Below are positions 37,701 to 50,279 of a DNA stretch of 64,000 bases, piece by piece (position 1 is the stretch's first letter; each line of letters starts with the position of its first letter). The notes under the pieces are model-generated. The model made no database searches, was not told the origin of the DNA, and saw only the letters and a list, made by a program, of their open reading frames with translations. The position numbers and the translations under genes are program-made. This DNA is from Argentina anserina (lineage: Eukaryota > Streptophyta > Magnoliopsida > Rosales > Rosaceae), in the NCBI RefSeq assembly GCF_933775445.1, contig NW_026089508.1:117300-181299 (forward strand), read 5' to 3'.

Positions 37701-40685
37701 TTCTATTGAATTTGAGAGTTTTGCAAGTGTGGGAGTGTGTTTCTTTCAAACTGAGTATCTTTACATCGTTTGCGTATCTTTACTATTCCAATTGTGTATC
37801 TTTACATCGTTTGCGTATCTTTACTATTCCAATTGTGTATCTTTTCATTTCTCGTTTGAGTATCTTTTTGTAAGGCTTCTGATGCGAGTTTCTATTGTAT
37901 TTGAGAGTTTGCAAGTGTGGGAGTGTGTTTCTTTCAAACTGAGTATCTTTACATCGTTTGCTATCTTTACGATTCCAATTGTGTATGTTTTCATTTCTCG
38001 TTTGAGTATCTTTCTGTAAGGCTTCTGATGCGAGTTTCTATTGTATTTGAGAGTTTTGCAAGTGTGGGAGTGTGTTTCTTTCAAACTGAGTATCTTTACA
38101 TCGTTTGCGTATCTTTACTATTCCAATTGTGTATCTTTACATCGTTTGCGTATCTTTACTATTCCAATTGTGTATCTTTTCATTTCTCGTTTGAGTATCT
38201 TTCTGTAAGGCTTCTGATGCGAGTTTCTATTGTATTTGAGAGTTTTGCAAGTGTGGGAGTGTGTTTCTTTCAAACTGAGTATCTTTACATCGTTTGCGTA
38301 TCTTTACGATTCCAATTGTGTATCTTTTCATTTCTCGTTTGAGTATCTTTCTGTAAGGCTTTCTGATGCGAGTTTCTATTGAATTTGAGAGTTTTGCAAG
38401 TGTGGGAGTGTGTTTCTTTCAAACTGAGTATCTTTACATCGTTTCCGTATCTTTACTATTCCAATTGTGTATCTTTACATCGTTTGCGTATCTTTACTAT
38501 TCCAATTGTGTATCTTTTCATTTCTCGTTTGAGTATCTTTCTGTAAGGCTTCTGATGCGAGTTTCTATTGTATTTGAGAGTTTGCAAGTGTGGGAGTGTG
38601 TTTCTTTCAAACTGAGTATCTTTACATCGTTTGCGTATCTTTACGATTCCAATTGTGTATCTTTTCATTTCTCGTTTGAGTATCTTTCTGTAAGGCTTTC
38701 TGATGCGAGTTTCTATTGAATTTGAGAGTTTTGCAAGTGTGGGAGTGTGTTTCTTTCAAACTGAGTATCTTTACATCGTTTGCGTATCTTTACTATTCCA
38801 ATTGTGTATCTTTACATCGTTTGCGTATCTTTACTATTCCAATTGTGTATCTTTTCATTTCTCGTTTGAGTATCTTTCTGTAAGGCTTCTGATGCGAGTT
38901 TCTATTGTATTTGAGAGTTTGCAAGTGTGGGAGTGTGTTTCTTTCAAACTGAGTATCTTTACATCGTTTGCGTATCTTTACGATTCCAATTGTGTATCTT
39001 TTCATTTCTCGTTTGAGTATCTTTCTGTAAGGCTTTCTGATGCGAGTTTCTATTGAATTTGAGAGTTTTGCAAGTGTGGGAGTGTGTTTCTTTCAAACTG
39101 AGTATCTTTACATCGTTTGCGTATCTTTACTATTCCAATTGTGTATCTTTACATCGTTTGCGTATCTTTACTATTCCTATTGTGTATCTTTTCATTTCTC
39201 GTTTGAGTATCTTTCTGTAAGGCTTCTGATGCGAGTTTCTATTGTATTTGAGAGTTTTGCAAGTGTGGGAGTGTGTTTCTTTCAAACTGAGTATCTTTAC
39301 ATCGTTTGCGTATCTTTACGATTCTAATTGTGTATCTTTTCATTTCTCGTTTGAGTATCTTTCTGTAAGGCTTTCTGATGCGAGTTTCTATTGAATTTGA
39401 GAGTTTTGCAAGTGTGGGAGTGTGTTTCTTTCAAACTGAGTATCTTTACATCGTTTGCGTATCTTTACTATTCCAATTGTGTATCTTTACATCGTTTGCG
39501 TATCTTTACTATTACAATTGTGTATCTTTTCATTTCTCGTTTGAGTATCTTTCTGTAAGGCTTCTGATGCGAGTTTCTATTGTATTTGAGAGTTTGCAAG
39601 TGTGGGAGTGTGTTTCTTTCAAACTGAGTATCTTTACATCGTTTGCGTATCTTTACTATTCCAATTGTGTATGTTTTCATTTCTCGTTTGAGTATCTTTC
39701 TGTAAGGCTTTCTGATGCGAGTTTCTATTGAATTTGAGAGTTTTGCAAGTGTGGTAGTGTGTTTCTTTCAAACTGAGTATCTTTACATGGTTTGCGTATC
39801 TTTACTATTCCAATTGTGTATCTTTACATCGTTTGCGTATCTTTACTATTCCAATTGTGTATCTTTTCATTTCTCGTTTGAGTATCTTTCTGTAAGGCTT
39901 CTGATGCGAGTTTCTATAGTATTTGAGAGTTTTGCAAGTGTGGGAATGTGTTTCTTTCAAACTGAGTATCTTTACATCGTTTGCGTATCTTTACTATTCA
40001 AACTGAGTATCTTTCCATCGTTTGCGTATCTTTACTATTGCAATTGTGTATCTTTTCATTTCTCGTTTGAGTATCTTTCTGTAAGGCTTCTGATGCGAGT
40101 TTCTATTGTATTTGAGAGTTTTGCAAGTGTGGGAGTGTGTTTCTTTCAAACTGAGTATCTTTACATCGTTTGCGTATCTTTACGATTCCAATTGTGTATC
40201 TTTTCATTTCTCGTTTGAGTATCTTTCTGTAAGGCTTTCTGATGCGAGTTTCTATTGAATTTGAGAGTTTTGCAAGTGTGGGAGTGTGTTTCTTTCAAAC
40301 TGAGTATCTTTACATCGTTTGCGTATCTTTACGATTCCAATTGTGTATCTTTTCATTTCTCGTTTGAGTATCTTTCTGTAAGGCTTCTGATGCGAGTTTC
40401 TATTGTATTTGAGAGTTTGCAAGTGTGGGAGTGTGTTTCTTTCAAACTGAGTATCTTTACATCGTTTGCGTATCTTTACTATTCCAATTGTGTATCTTTA
40501 CATCGTTTGCGTATCTTTACTATTCCAATTGTGTATCTTTTCATTTCTCGTTTGAGTATCTTTCTGTAGGGCTTTCAGATGCGAGTTTCTATTGAATTTG
40601 AGAGTTTTGTAAGTGTGGGAGTGTGTTTCTTTCAAACTGAGTATCTTTACATCGTTTGCGTATCTTTACTATTCCAATTGTGTAT
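34748..40685. repeat. Multi-kilobase duplication, copy B (with extra 1,347 bp)
   Basis: Downstream counterpart of 27093-31683. It contains an additional 1,347-bp tandem step (37019/38366 and 37356/38703), accompanied by a second appearance of the CTTTTTGTAAGG-GCTATC segment at +1,686 (36231/37917). Small private changes exist, such as TATTCCTATTG near 39175. Confidence 0.86.
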
Positions 40686-42320
40686 GTTTTCATTTCTCGT
40701 TTGAGTATCTTTCTGTAAGGCTTTCTGATGCGAGTTTCTATTGAATTTGAGAGTTTTGCAAGTGTGGGAGTGTGTTTCTTTCAAACTGAGTATCTTTACA
40801 TCGTTTCCGTATCTTTACTATTCCAATTGTGTATCTTTACATCGTTTGCGTATCTTTACTATTCCAATTGTGTATGTTTTCATTTCTCGTTTGAGTATCT
40901 TTCTGTAAGGCTTTCTGATGCGAGTTTCTATTGAATTTGAGAGTTTTGCAAGTGTGGTAGTGTGTTTCTTTCAAACTGAGTATCTTTACATGGTTTGCGT
41001 ATCTTTACTATTCCAATTGTGTATCTTTACATCGTTTGCGTATCTTTACTATTCCAATTGTGTATCTTTTCATTTCTCGTTTGAGTATCTTTCTGTAAGG
41101 CTTCTGATGCGAGTTTCTATTGTATTTGAGAGTTTTGCAAGTGTGGGAGTGTGTTTCTTTCAAACTGAGTATCTTTACATCGTTTGCGTATCTTTACTAT
41201 TCAAACTGAGTATCTTTACATCGTTTGCGTATCTTTACTATTCCAATTGTGTATCTTTTCATTTCTCGTTTGAGTATCTTTCTGTAAGGCTTCTGATGCG
41301 AGTTTCTATTGTATTTGAGAGTTTTGCAAGTGTGGGAGTGTGTTTCTTTCAAACTGAGTATCTTTACATCGTTTGCGTATCTTTACGATTCCAATTGTGT
41401 ATCTTTTCATTTCTCGTTTGAGTATCTTTCTGTAAGGCTTTCTGATGCGAGTTTCTATTGAATTTGAGAGTTTTGCAAGTGTGGGAGTGTGTTTCTTTCA
41501 AACTGAGTATCTTTACATCGTTTGCGTATCTTTACGATTCCAATTGTGTATCTTTTCATTTCTCGTTTGAGTATCTTTCTGTAAGGCTTCTGATGCGAGT
41601 TTCTATTGTATTTGAGAGTTTGCAAGTGTGGGAGTGTGTTTCTTTCAAACTGAGTATCTTTACATCGTTTGCGTATCTTTACTATTCCAATTGTGTATCT
41701 TTACATCGTTTGCGTATCTTTACTATTCCAATTGTGTATCTTTTCATTTCTCGTTTGAGTATCTTTCTGTAAGGCTTTCAGATGCGAGTTTCTATTGAAT
41801 TTGAGAGTTTTGTAAGTGTGGGAGTGTGTTTCTTTCAAACTGAGTATCTTTACATCGTTTGCGTATCTTTACTATTCCAATTGTGTATGTTTTCATTTCT
41901 CGTTTGAGTATCTTTCTGTAAGGCTTTCTGATGCGAGTTTCTATTGAATTTGAGAGTTTTGCAAGTGTGGGAGTGTGTTTCTTTCAAACTGAGTATCTTT
42001 ACATCGTTTCCGTATCTTTACTATTCCAATTGTGTATCTTTACATCGTTTGCGTATCTTTACTATTCCAATTGTGTATGTTTTCATTTCTCGTTTGAGTA
42101 TCTTTCTGTAAGGCTTTCTGATGCGAGTTTCTATTGAATTTGAGAGTTTTGCAAGTGTGGTAGTGTGTTTCTTTCAAACTGAGTATCTTTACATGGTTTG
42201 CGTATCTTTACTATTCCAATTGTGTATCTTTACATCGTTTGCGTATCTTTACTATTCCAATTGTGTATCTTTTCATTTCTCGTTTGAGTATCTTTCTGTA
42301 AGGCTTCTGATGCGAGTTTC
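38325..42320. repeat. 5,253-bp-offset duplication, copy 1
   Basis: About 4 kb recurs at 43578-47573. Registers 38366/43619, 39040/44293, 39715/44968, 40255/45508, 40918/46171 and 42121/47374 all differ by exactly 5,253. Differences noticed are TATTCCTATTG (39175) versus TATTCCAATTG, and CGATTCC versus CTATTCC near 40186/45439 and 40332/45585. The copies diverge at CTATAGTATTTG versus CTATTGTATTTG near 42323/47576. Confidence 0.9.
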
Positions 42321-43577
42321 TATAGTATTTGAGAGTTTTGCAAGTGTGGGAATGTGTTTCTTTCAAACTGAGTATCTTTACATCGTTTGCGTATCTTTAC
42401 TATTCAAACTGAGTATCTTTCCATCGTTTGCGTATCTTTACTATTGCAATTGTGTATCTTTTCATTTCTCGTTTGAGTATCTTTCTGTAAGGCTTCTGAT
42501 GCGAGTTTCTATTGTATTTGAGAGTTTTGCAAGTGTGGGAGTGTGTTTCTTTCAAACTGAGTATCTTTACATCGTTTGCGTATCTTTACGATTCCAATTG
42601 AGTATCTTTTCATTTCTCGTTTGAGTATCTTTCTGTAAGGCTTTCTGATGCGAGTTTCTATTGAATTTGAGAGTTTTGCAAGTGTGGGAGTGTGTTTCTT
42701 TCAAACTGAGTATCTTTACATCGTTTGCGTATCTTTACGATTCCAATTGTGTATCTTTTCATTTCTCGTTTGAGTATCTTTCTGTAAGGCTTCTGATGCG
42801 AGTTTCTATTGTATTTGAGAGTTTGCAAGTGTGGGAGTGTGTTTCTTTCAAACTGAGTATCTTTACATCGTTTGCGTATCTTTACGATTCCAATTGTGTA
42901 TCTTTTCATTTCTCGTTTGAGTATCTTTCTGTAAGGCTTCTGATGCGAGTTTCTATTGTATTTGAGAGTTTTGCAAGTGTGGGAGTGTGTTTCTTTCAAA
43001 CTGAGTATCTTTACATCGTTTGCGTATCTTTACTATTCAAACTGAGTATCTTTACATCGTTTGCGTATCTTTACTATTCCAATTGTGTATCTTTTCATTT
43101 CTCGTTTGAGTATCTTTCTGTAAGGCTTCTGATGCGAGTTTCTATTGTATTTGAGAGTTTTGCAAGTGTGGGAGTGTGTTTCTTTCAAACTGAGTATCTT
43201 TACATCGTTTGCGTATCTTTACGATTCCAATTGTGTATCTTTTCATTTCTCGTTTGAGTATCTTTCTGTAAGGCTTCTGATGCGAGTTTCTATTGTATTT
43301 GAGAGTTTTGCAAGTGTGGGAGTGTGTTTCTTTCAAACTGAGTATCTTTACATCGTTTGCGTATCTTTACTATTCCAATTGTGTATCTTTACATCGTTTG
43401 CGTATCTTTACTATTCCAATTGTGTATGTTTTCATTTCTCGTTTCAGTATCTTTCTGTAAGGCTTTCTGATGCGAGTTTCTATTGAATTTGAGAGTTTTG
43501 CAAGTGTGGGAGTGTGTTTCTTTCAAACTGAGTATCTTTACATCGTTTGCGTATCTTTACGATTCCAATTGTGTATG

Positions 43578-46500
43578 TTTTCATTTCTCGTTTGAGTATC
43601 TTTCTGTAAGGCTTTCTGATGCGAGTTTCTATTGAATTTGAGAGTTTTGCAAGTGTGGGAGTGTGTTTCTTTCAAACTGAGTATCTTTACATCGTTTCCG
43701 TATCTTTACTATTCCAATTGTGTATCTTTACATCGTTTGCGTATCTTTACTATTCCAATTGTGTATCTTTTCATTTCTCGTTTGAGTATCTTTCTGTAAG
43801 GCTTCTGATGCGAGTTTCTATTGTATTTGAGAGTTTGCAAGTGTGGGAGTGTGTTTCTTTCAAACTGAGTATCTTTACATCGTTTGCGTATCTTTACGAT
43901 TCCAATTGTGTATCTTTTCATTTCTCGTTTGAGTATCTTTCTGTAAGGCTTTCTGATGCGAGTTTCTATTGAATTTGAGAGTTTTGCAAGTGTGGGAGTG
44001 TGTTTCTTTCAAACTGAGTATCTTTACATCGTTTGCGTATCTTTACTATTCCAATTGTGTATCTTTACATCGTTTGCGTATCTTTACTATTCCAATTGTG
44101 TATCTTTTCATTTCTCGTTTGAGTATCTTTCTGTAAGGCTTCTGATGCGAGTTTCTATTGTATTTGAGAGTTTGCAAGTGTGGGAGTGTGTTTCTTTCAA
44201 ACTGAGTATCTTTACATCGTTTGCGTATCTTTACGATTCCAATTGTGTATCTTTTCATTTCTCGTTTGAGTATCTTTCTGTAAGGCTTTCTGATGCGAGT
44301 TTCTATTGAATTTGAGAGTTTTGCAAGTGTGGGAGTGTGTTTCTTTCAAACTGAGTATCTTTACATCGTTTGCGTATCTTTACTATTCCAATTGTGTATC
44401 TTTACATCGTTTGCGTATCTTTACTATTCCAATTGTGTATCTTTTCATTTCTCGTTTGAGTATCTTTCTGTAAGGCTTCTGATGCGAGTTTCTATTGTAT
44501 TTGAGAGTTTTGCAAGTGTGGGAGTGTGTTTCTTTCAAACTGAGTATCTTTACATCGTTTGCGTATCTTTACGATTCTAATTGTGTATCTTTTCATTTCT
44601 CGTTTGAGTATCTTTCTGTAAGGCTTTCTGATGCGAGTTTCTATTGAATTTGAGAGTTTTGCAAGTGTGGGAGTGTGTTTCTTTCAAACTGAGTATCTTT
44701 ACATCGTTTGCGTATCTTTACTATTCCAATTGTGTATCTTTACATCGTTTGCGTATCTTTACTATTACAATTGTGTATCTTTTCATTTCTCGTTTGAGTA
44801 TCTTTCTGTAAGGCTTCTGATGCGAGTTTCTATTGTATTTGAGAGTTTGCAAGTGTGGGAGTGTGTTTCTTTCAAACTGAGTATCTTTACATCGTTTGCG
44901 TATCTTTACTATTCCAATTGTGTATGTTTTCATTTCTCGTTTGAGTATCTTTCTGTAAGGCTTTCTGATGCGAGTTTCTATTGAATTTGAGAGTTTTGCA
45001 AGTGTGGTAGTGTGTTTCTTTCAAACTGAGTATCTTTACATGGTTTGCGTATCTTTACTATTCCAATTGTGTATCTTTACATCGTTTGCGTATCTTTACT
45101 ATTCCAATTGTGTATCTTTTCATTTCTCGTTTGAGTATCTTTCTGTAAGGCTTCTGATGCGAGTTTCTATAGTATTTGAGAGTTTTGCAAGTGTGGGAAT
45201 GTGTTTCTTTCAAACTGAGTATCTTTACATCGTTTGCGTATCTTTACTATTCAAACTGAGTATCTTTCCATCGTTTGCGTATCTTTACTATTGCAATTGT
45301 GTATCTTTTCATTTCTCGTTTGAGTATCTTTCTGTAAGGCTTCTGATGCGAGTTTCTATTGTATTTGAGAGTTTTGCAAGTGTGGGAGTGTGTTTCTTTC
45401 AAACTGAGTATCTTTACATCGTTTGCGTATCTTTACTATTCCAATTGTGTATCTTTTCATTTCTCGTTTGAGTATCTTTCTGTAAGGCTTTCTGATGCGA
45501 GTTTCTATTGAATTTGAGAGTTTTGCAAGTGTGGGAGTGTGTTTCTTTCAAACTGAGTATCTTTACATCGTTTGCGTATCTTTACTATTCCAATTGTGTA
45601 TCTTTTCATTTCTCGTTTGAGTATCTTTCTGTAAGGCTTCTGATGCGAGTTTCTATTGTATTTGAGAGTTTGCAAGTGTGGGAGTGTGTTTCTTTCAAAC
45701 TGAGTATCTTTACATCGTTTGCGTATCTTTACTATTCCAATTGTGTATCTTTACATCGTTTGCGTATCTTTACTATTCCAATTGTGTATCTTTTCATTTC
45801 TCGTTTGAGTATCTTTCTGTAGGGCTTTCAGATGCGAGTTTCTATTGAATTTGAGAGTTTTGTAAGTGTGGGAGTGTGTTTCTTTCAAACTGAGTATCTT
45901 TACATCGTTTGCGTATCTTTACTATTCCAATTGTGTATGTTTTCATTTCTCGTTTGAGTATCTTTCTGTAAGGCTTTCTGATGCGAGTTTCTATTGAATT
46001 TGAGAGTTTTGCAAGTGTGGGAGTGTGTTTCTTTCAAACTGAGTATCTTTACATCGTTTCCGTATCTTTACTATTCCAATTGTGTATCTTTACATCGTTT
46101 GCGTATCTTTACTATTCCAATTGTGTATGTTTTCATTTCTCGTTTGAGTATCTTTCTGTAAGGCTTTCTGATGCGAGTTTCTATTGAATTTGAGAGTTTT
46201 GCAAGTGTGGTAGTGTGTTTCTTTCAAACTGAGTATCTTTACATGGTTTGCGTATCTTTACTATTCCAATTGTGTATCTTTACATCGTTTGCGTATCTTT
46301 ACTATTCCAATTGTGTATCTTTTCATTTCTCGTTTGAGTATCTTTCTGTAAGGCTTCTGATGCGAGTTTCTATTGTATTTGAGAGTTTTGCAAGTGTGGG
46401 AGTGTGTTTCTTTCAAACTGAGTATCTTTACATCGTTTGCGTATCTTTACTATTCAAACTGAGTATCTTTACATCGTTTGCGTATCTTTACTATTCCAAT

Positions 46501-47573
46501 TGTGTATCTTTTCATTTCTCGTTTGAGTATCTTTCTGTAAGGCTTCTGATGCGAGTTTCTATTGTATTTGAGAGTTTTGCAAGTGTGGGAGTGTGTTTCT
46601 TTCAAACTGAGTATCTTTACATCGTTTGCGTATCTTTACGATTCCAATTGTGTATCTTTTCATTTCTCGTTTGAGTATCTTTCTGTAAGGCTTTCTGATG
46701 CGAGTTTCTATTGAATTTGAGAGTTTTGCAAGTGTGGGAGTGTGTTTCTTTCAAACTGAGTATCTTTACATCGTTTGCGTATCTTTACGATTCCAATTGT
46801 GTATCTTTTCATTTCTCGTTTGAGTATCTTTCTGTAAGGCTTCTGATGCGAGTTTCTATTGTATTTGAGAGTTTGCAAGTGTGGGAGTGTGTTTCTTTCA
46901 AACTGAGTATCTTTACATCGTTTGCGTATCTTTACTATTCCAATTGTGTATCTTTACATCGTTTGCGTATCTTTACTATTCCAATTGTGTATCTTTTCAT
47001 TTCTCGTTTGAGTATCTTTCTGTAAGGCTTTCAGATGCGAGTTTCTATTGAATTTGAGAGTTTTGTAAGTGTGGGAGTGTGTTTCTTTCAAACTGAGTAT
47101 CTTTACATCGTTTGCGTATCTTTACTATTCCAATTGTGTATGTTTTCATTTCTCGTTTGAGTATCTTTCTGTAAGGCTTTCTGATGCGAGTTTCTATTGA
47201 ATTTGAGAGTTTTGCAAGTGTGGGAGTGTGTTTCTTTCAAACTGAGTATCTTTACATCGTTTCCGTATCTTTACTATTCCAATTGTGTATCTTTACATCG
47301 TTTGCGTATCTTTACTATTCCAATTGTGTATGTTTTCATTTCTCGTTTGAGTATCTTTCTGTAAGGCTTTCTGATGCGAGTTTCTATTGAATTTGAGAGT
47401 TTTGCAAGTGTGGTAGTGTGTTTCTTTCAAACTGAGTATCTTTACATGGTTTGCGTATCTTTACTATTCCAATTGTGTATCTTTACATCGTTTGCGTATC
47501 TTTACTATTCCAATTGTGTATCTTTTCATTTCTCGTTTGAGTATCTTTCTGTAAGGCTTCTGATGCGAGTTTC
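43578..47573. repeat. 5,253-bp-offset duplication, copy 2
   Basis: Downstream copy of 38325-42320. It contains two tandem 1,203-bp units (45508/46711, 45981/47184 and 46171/47374), as does copy 1 (40255/41458, 40728/41931 and 40918/42121). The 1,203-bp tandem therefore existed before the larger segment was duplicated. Confidence 0.9.
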
Positions 47574-48998
47574 TATTGTATTTGAGAGTTTTGCAAGTGT
47601 GGGAGTGTGTTTCTTTCAAACTGAGTATCTTTACATCGTTTGCGTATCTTTACTATTCAAACTGAGTATCTTTACATCGTTTGCGTATCTTTACTATTCC
47701 AATTGTGTATCTTTTCATTTCTCGTTTGAGTATCTTTCTGTAAGGCTTCTGATGCGAGTTTCTATTGTATTTGAGAGTTTTGCAAGTGTGGGAGTGTGTT
47801 TCTTTCAAACTGAGTATCTTTACATCGTTTGCGTATCTTTACGATTCCAATTGTGTATCTTTTCATTTCTCGTTTGAGTATCTTTCTGTAAGGCTTCTGA
47901 TGCGAGTTTCTATTGTATTTGAGAGTTTTGCAAGTGTGGGAGTGTGTTTCTTTCAAACTGAGTATCTTTACATCGTTTGCGTATCTTTACTATTCCAATT
48001 GTGTATCTTTACATCGTTTGCGTATCTTTACTATTCCAATTGTGTATGTTTTCATTTCTCGTTTCAGTATCTTTCTGTAAGGCTTTCTGATGCGAGTTTC
48101 TATTGAATTTGAGAGTTTTGCAAGTGTGGGAGTGTGTTTCTTTCAAACTGAGTATCTTTACATCGTTTGCGTATCTTTACGATTCCAATTGTGTATCTTT
48201 TCATTTCTCGTTTGAGTATCTTTCTGTAAGGCTTTCTGATGCGAGTTTCTATTGAATTTGAGAGTTTTGCAAGTGTGGGAGTGTGTTTCTTTCAAACTGA
48301 GTATCTTTACATCGTTTCCGTATCTTTACTATTCCAATTGTGTATCTTTACATCGTTTGCGTATCTTTACTATTCCAATTGTGTATCTTTTCATTTCTCG
48401 TTTGAGTATCTTTCTGTAAGGCTTCTGATGCGAGTTTCTATTGTATTTGAGAGTTTGCAAGTGTGGGAGTGTGTTTCTTTCAAACTGAGTATCTTTACAT
48501 CGTTTGCGTATCTTTACTATTCCAATTGTGTATCTTTTCATTTCTCGTTTGAGTATCTTTCTGTAAGGCTTTCTGATGCGAGTTTCTATTGAATTTGAGA
48601 GTTTTGCAAGTGTGGGAGTGTGTTTCTTTCAAACTGAGTATCTTTACATCGTTTGCGTATCTTTACTATTCCAATTGTGTATCTTTACATCGTTTGCGTA
48701 TCTTTACTATTCCAATTGTGTATCTTTTCATTTCTCGTTTGAGTATCTTTCTGTAAGGCTTCTGATGCGAGTTTCTATTGTATTTGAGAGTTTGCAAGTG
48801 TGGGAGTGTGTTTCTTTCAAACTGAGTATCTTTACATCGTTTGCGTATCTTTACGATTCCAATTGTGTATCTTTTCATTTCTCGTTTGAGTATCTTTCTG
48901 TAAGGCTTTCTGATGCGAGTTTCTATTGAATTTGAGAGTTTTGCAAGTATGGGAGTGTGTTTCTTTCAAACTGAGTATCTTTACATCGTTTGCGTATC
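47570..48998. repeat. 4,620-bp-offset duplicate of 42950-44378, cut by the LTR
   Basis: Registers 43145/47765, 43619/48239 and 43956/48576 differ by 4,620. The match continues up to the LTR boundary and resumes after it: GATGCG at 44481 corresponds to 51140, an offset of 6,659 = 4,620 + 2,034 + 5. A private change is CAAGTATGGGAG near 48948. Confidence 0.9.
48994..48998. repeat. Target-site duplication, left (GTATC)
   Basis: GTATC directly precedes the TG end of the LTR. It lies inside the monomer's GCGTATCTTTAC landmark. Five-base duplications are typical of LTR-retrotransposon integrases. Confidence 0.92.
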
Positions 48999-49005
48999 TG
49001 ATAGG

Positions 49006-49018
49006 AGCACTTTGTGCT
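49006..49018 (+). other. Short inverted repeat near the LTR left end
   Basis: AGCAC, a TTT loop and GTGCT form a perfect 5-bp hairpin seven bases inside the LTR. Its role is unknown and it could be chance. Confidence 0.35.
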
Positions 49019-49178
49019 ACGTTCTTAATATGTTTCTACCTCCAATTGTACTTTGCTTAACCCTTATTGTTGTAATATCGAGTCATTGAGTCACAATAGG
49101 AGTCTTGGATGGTTATGGATGTGTTTTTGTGCTTACACGAGTTAAAAACGAAGAATTGGTCTAGAGTCCTAGTTTGAG

Positions 49179-49303
49179 TAGGAATCCTTATAGGACTAGG
49201 AAACCTAGTTGAATTAGGAGTCTTCATCTTTCGACGTTTTGGTCGCATTGGCGATATCTTGAGAGTCATGTTTGCATTAGGAGTCCTTGTTAGACTAGGA
49301 AAC
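49179..49303 (+). repeat. Degenerate 26-bp direct repeat in the LTR
   Basis: The stretches at 49179-49204 and 49278-49303 match at 22 of 26 positions and both end in ACTAGGAAAC. They lie 99 bp apart in the LTR part upstream of the TATA box, where subrepeats often contribute to transcription signals. A related TAGTAACTTTC / TAGTAAGTTTCC / TTAGAAACTTTCC series follows at about 49375-49428. Function is inferred only from position. Confidence 0.6.
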
Positions 49304-49948
49304 GTACCATTTTGGAAAGTCCTACTTGAACTCAAACTCTTATTACGAAACTTTCCTAAATGAACTTCCTTGTTCTAGTAACTTTCTTATTCTAGTAAGT
49401 TTCCTTTTTGCAAATTAGAAACTTTCCTAATCTAGTTGAGCTCATCTATTTCATATGTCTTTTTAAGACAACTATTGTCTAGATTAAGACATGAATTTCG
49501 AATGAATTATCTTTTACTTATGTTATTCTTTTCTTATTTTCAGATTTGAAGAGATAATTCAAGGAGGGAATTAAGGAGGCCGTGTACTACATGGAGAAGG
49601 AGTCCTATGCCGAGCTACCATTCAGGTTTTAAAGGGAGATTAATTTCAGAATTTTGGAGATAATATCTAGAGAAAAAGAAGGAGTTTCAGTCGTGCTATC
49701 CTTCCATTCAATCAAAGAGAGCCGTGCCCTATCTATTCAGCTTGTGAAGGAAGCTTTTCCGTGCCTATCATTCAGCAAAATACAAGGAGAGTCCAGCCCA
49801 TGTAACCCTAGAGAAATAAGGAGATAAAGACTGAATTTTCGCAGGAACAAGGGCAGCCATTCGATGCATTCATTGAGGAGAGATCACAGCCATGTATTGA
49901 TGGACCAAGCAGCCCAAAACCGAGCAGCCTCTCCTCCCTTGGTTCCTC

Positions 49949-49956
49949 TATATATA
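49949..49956 (+). promoter_or_regulatory. TATA box of the LTR promoter
   Basis: TATATATA in the context CTCTATATATAGC is a close fit to the plant TATA consensus. Transcription would be expected about 30 bp downstream, near 49980-49990, where a pyrimidine-rich stretch (CTCCATTCTCTCAC) begins. This would divide the LTR into an upstream U3 of about 980 bp and a downstream R-U5 of about 1,050 bp. No experimental support. Confidence 0.6.
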
Positions 49957-50147
49957 GCTCGGCCTCCCTTCATAAAAGGGATCTCCATTCTCTCACAAAG
50001 CTAGCCGAATTGCTGCCCAAACACAACCAGAAAATTCAAGCCACAAAACCTTCATCCATCATCACCAAACCGTGCTCATCTTCCTCCTCTCCCAAATCGA
50101 ATCCATTCTTGCCGAATCCTAGAAGGTTTCTAAAGTGTGATTCATCC

Positions 50148-50279
50148 ATGGCTTGTAATTTTTCTTTTGGTTTTCTGAAATTTTCGATTTCATTGTATGA
50201 ATTCTTGGATGTGATTTTCGGTTTTATATATGAAGAACATAAATTCAGACTTCTTTGGTTTTATGTTTTGATTGTATGA
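50148..50279 (+). other. Small open frame in the LTR, probably not a gene
   Basis: An ATG at 50148 in the context CATCCATGG opens a 43-codon frame downstream of the predicted transcription start. The frame can be extended upstream to 50010 only by using TTG as a start, which is not normal in eukaryotes. The product is rich in F, I and L and has no recognisable domain. It is noted as a possible short upstream frame of the element's transcript, not as a gene. Confidence 0.2.

Larger units (their letters stand above)
1..48998. repeat. 148-bp-family satellite array, left block
   Basis: Uninterrupted head-to-tail satellite DNA. Every unit carries the same landmarks in order: GATGCGAGTTTCTATTG, TTGAGAGTTTTGCAAGTG, GGGAGTGTGTTTCTTTCAAA, GAGTATCTTTACATCG, GCGTATCTTTAC, CCAATTGTGTAT, TTTTCATTTCTCGTTTGAG, and TATCTTTCTGTAAGGC. 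Units are 147-149 bp, or 189/190 bp when an internal 41-bp segment is doubled. No unit is inverted. G+C is about 36% (53 of 148 in the unit at 15421-15568). No gene, promoter or other element can be supported within this block. A nucleosome-sized, AT-rich, higher-order-organised satellite fits a plant centromeric or pericentromeric array, but location is inferred, not shown. The block runs off the left edge of the window and ends at an LTR insertion. Confidence 0.97.

Noticed and set aside
49057..49335. 92-codon minus-strand frame in the LTR
   Set aside because: It lies antisense in the LTR over a degenerate direct repeat. It has low-complexity S/T/P/R-rich content and no recognisable domain.
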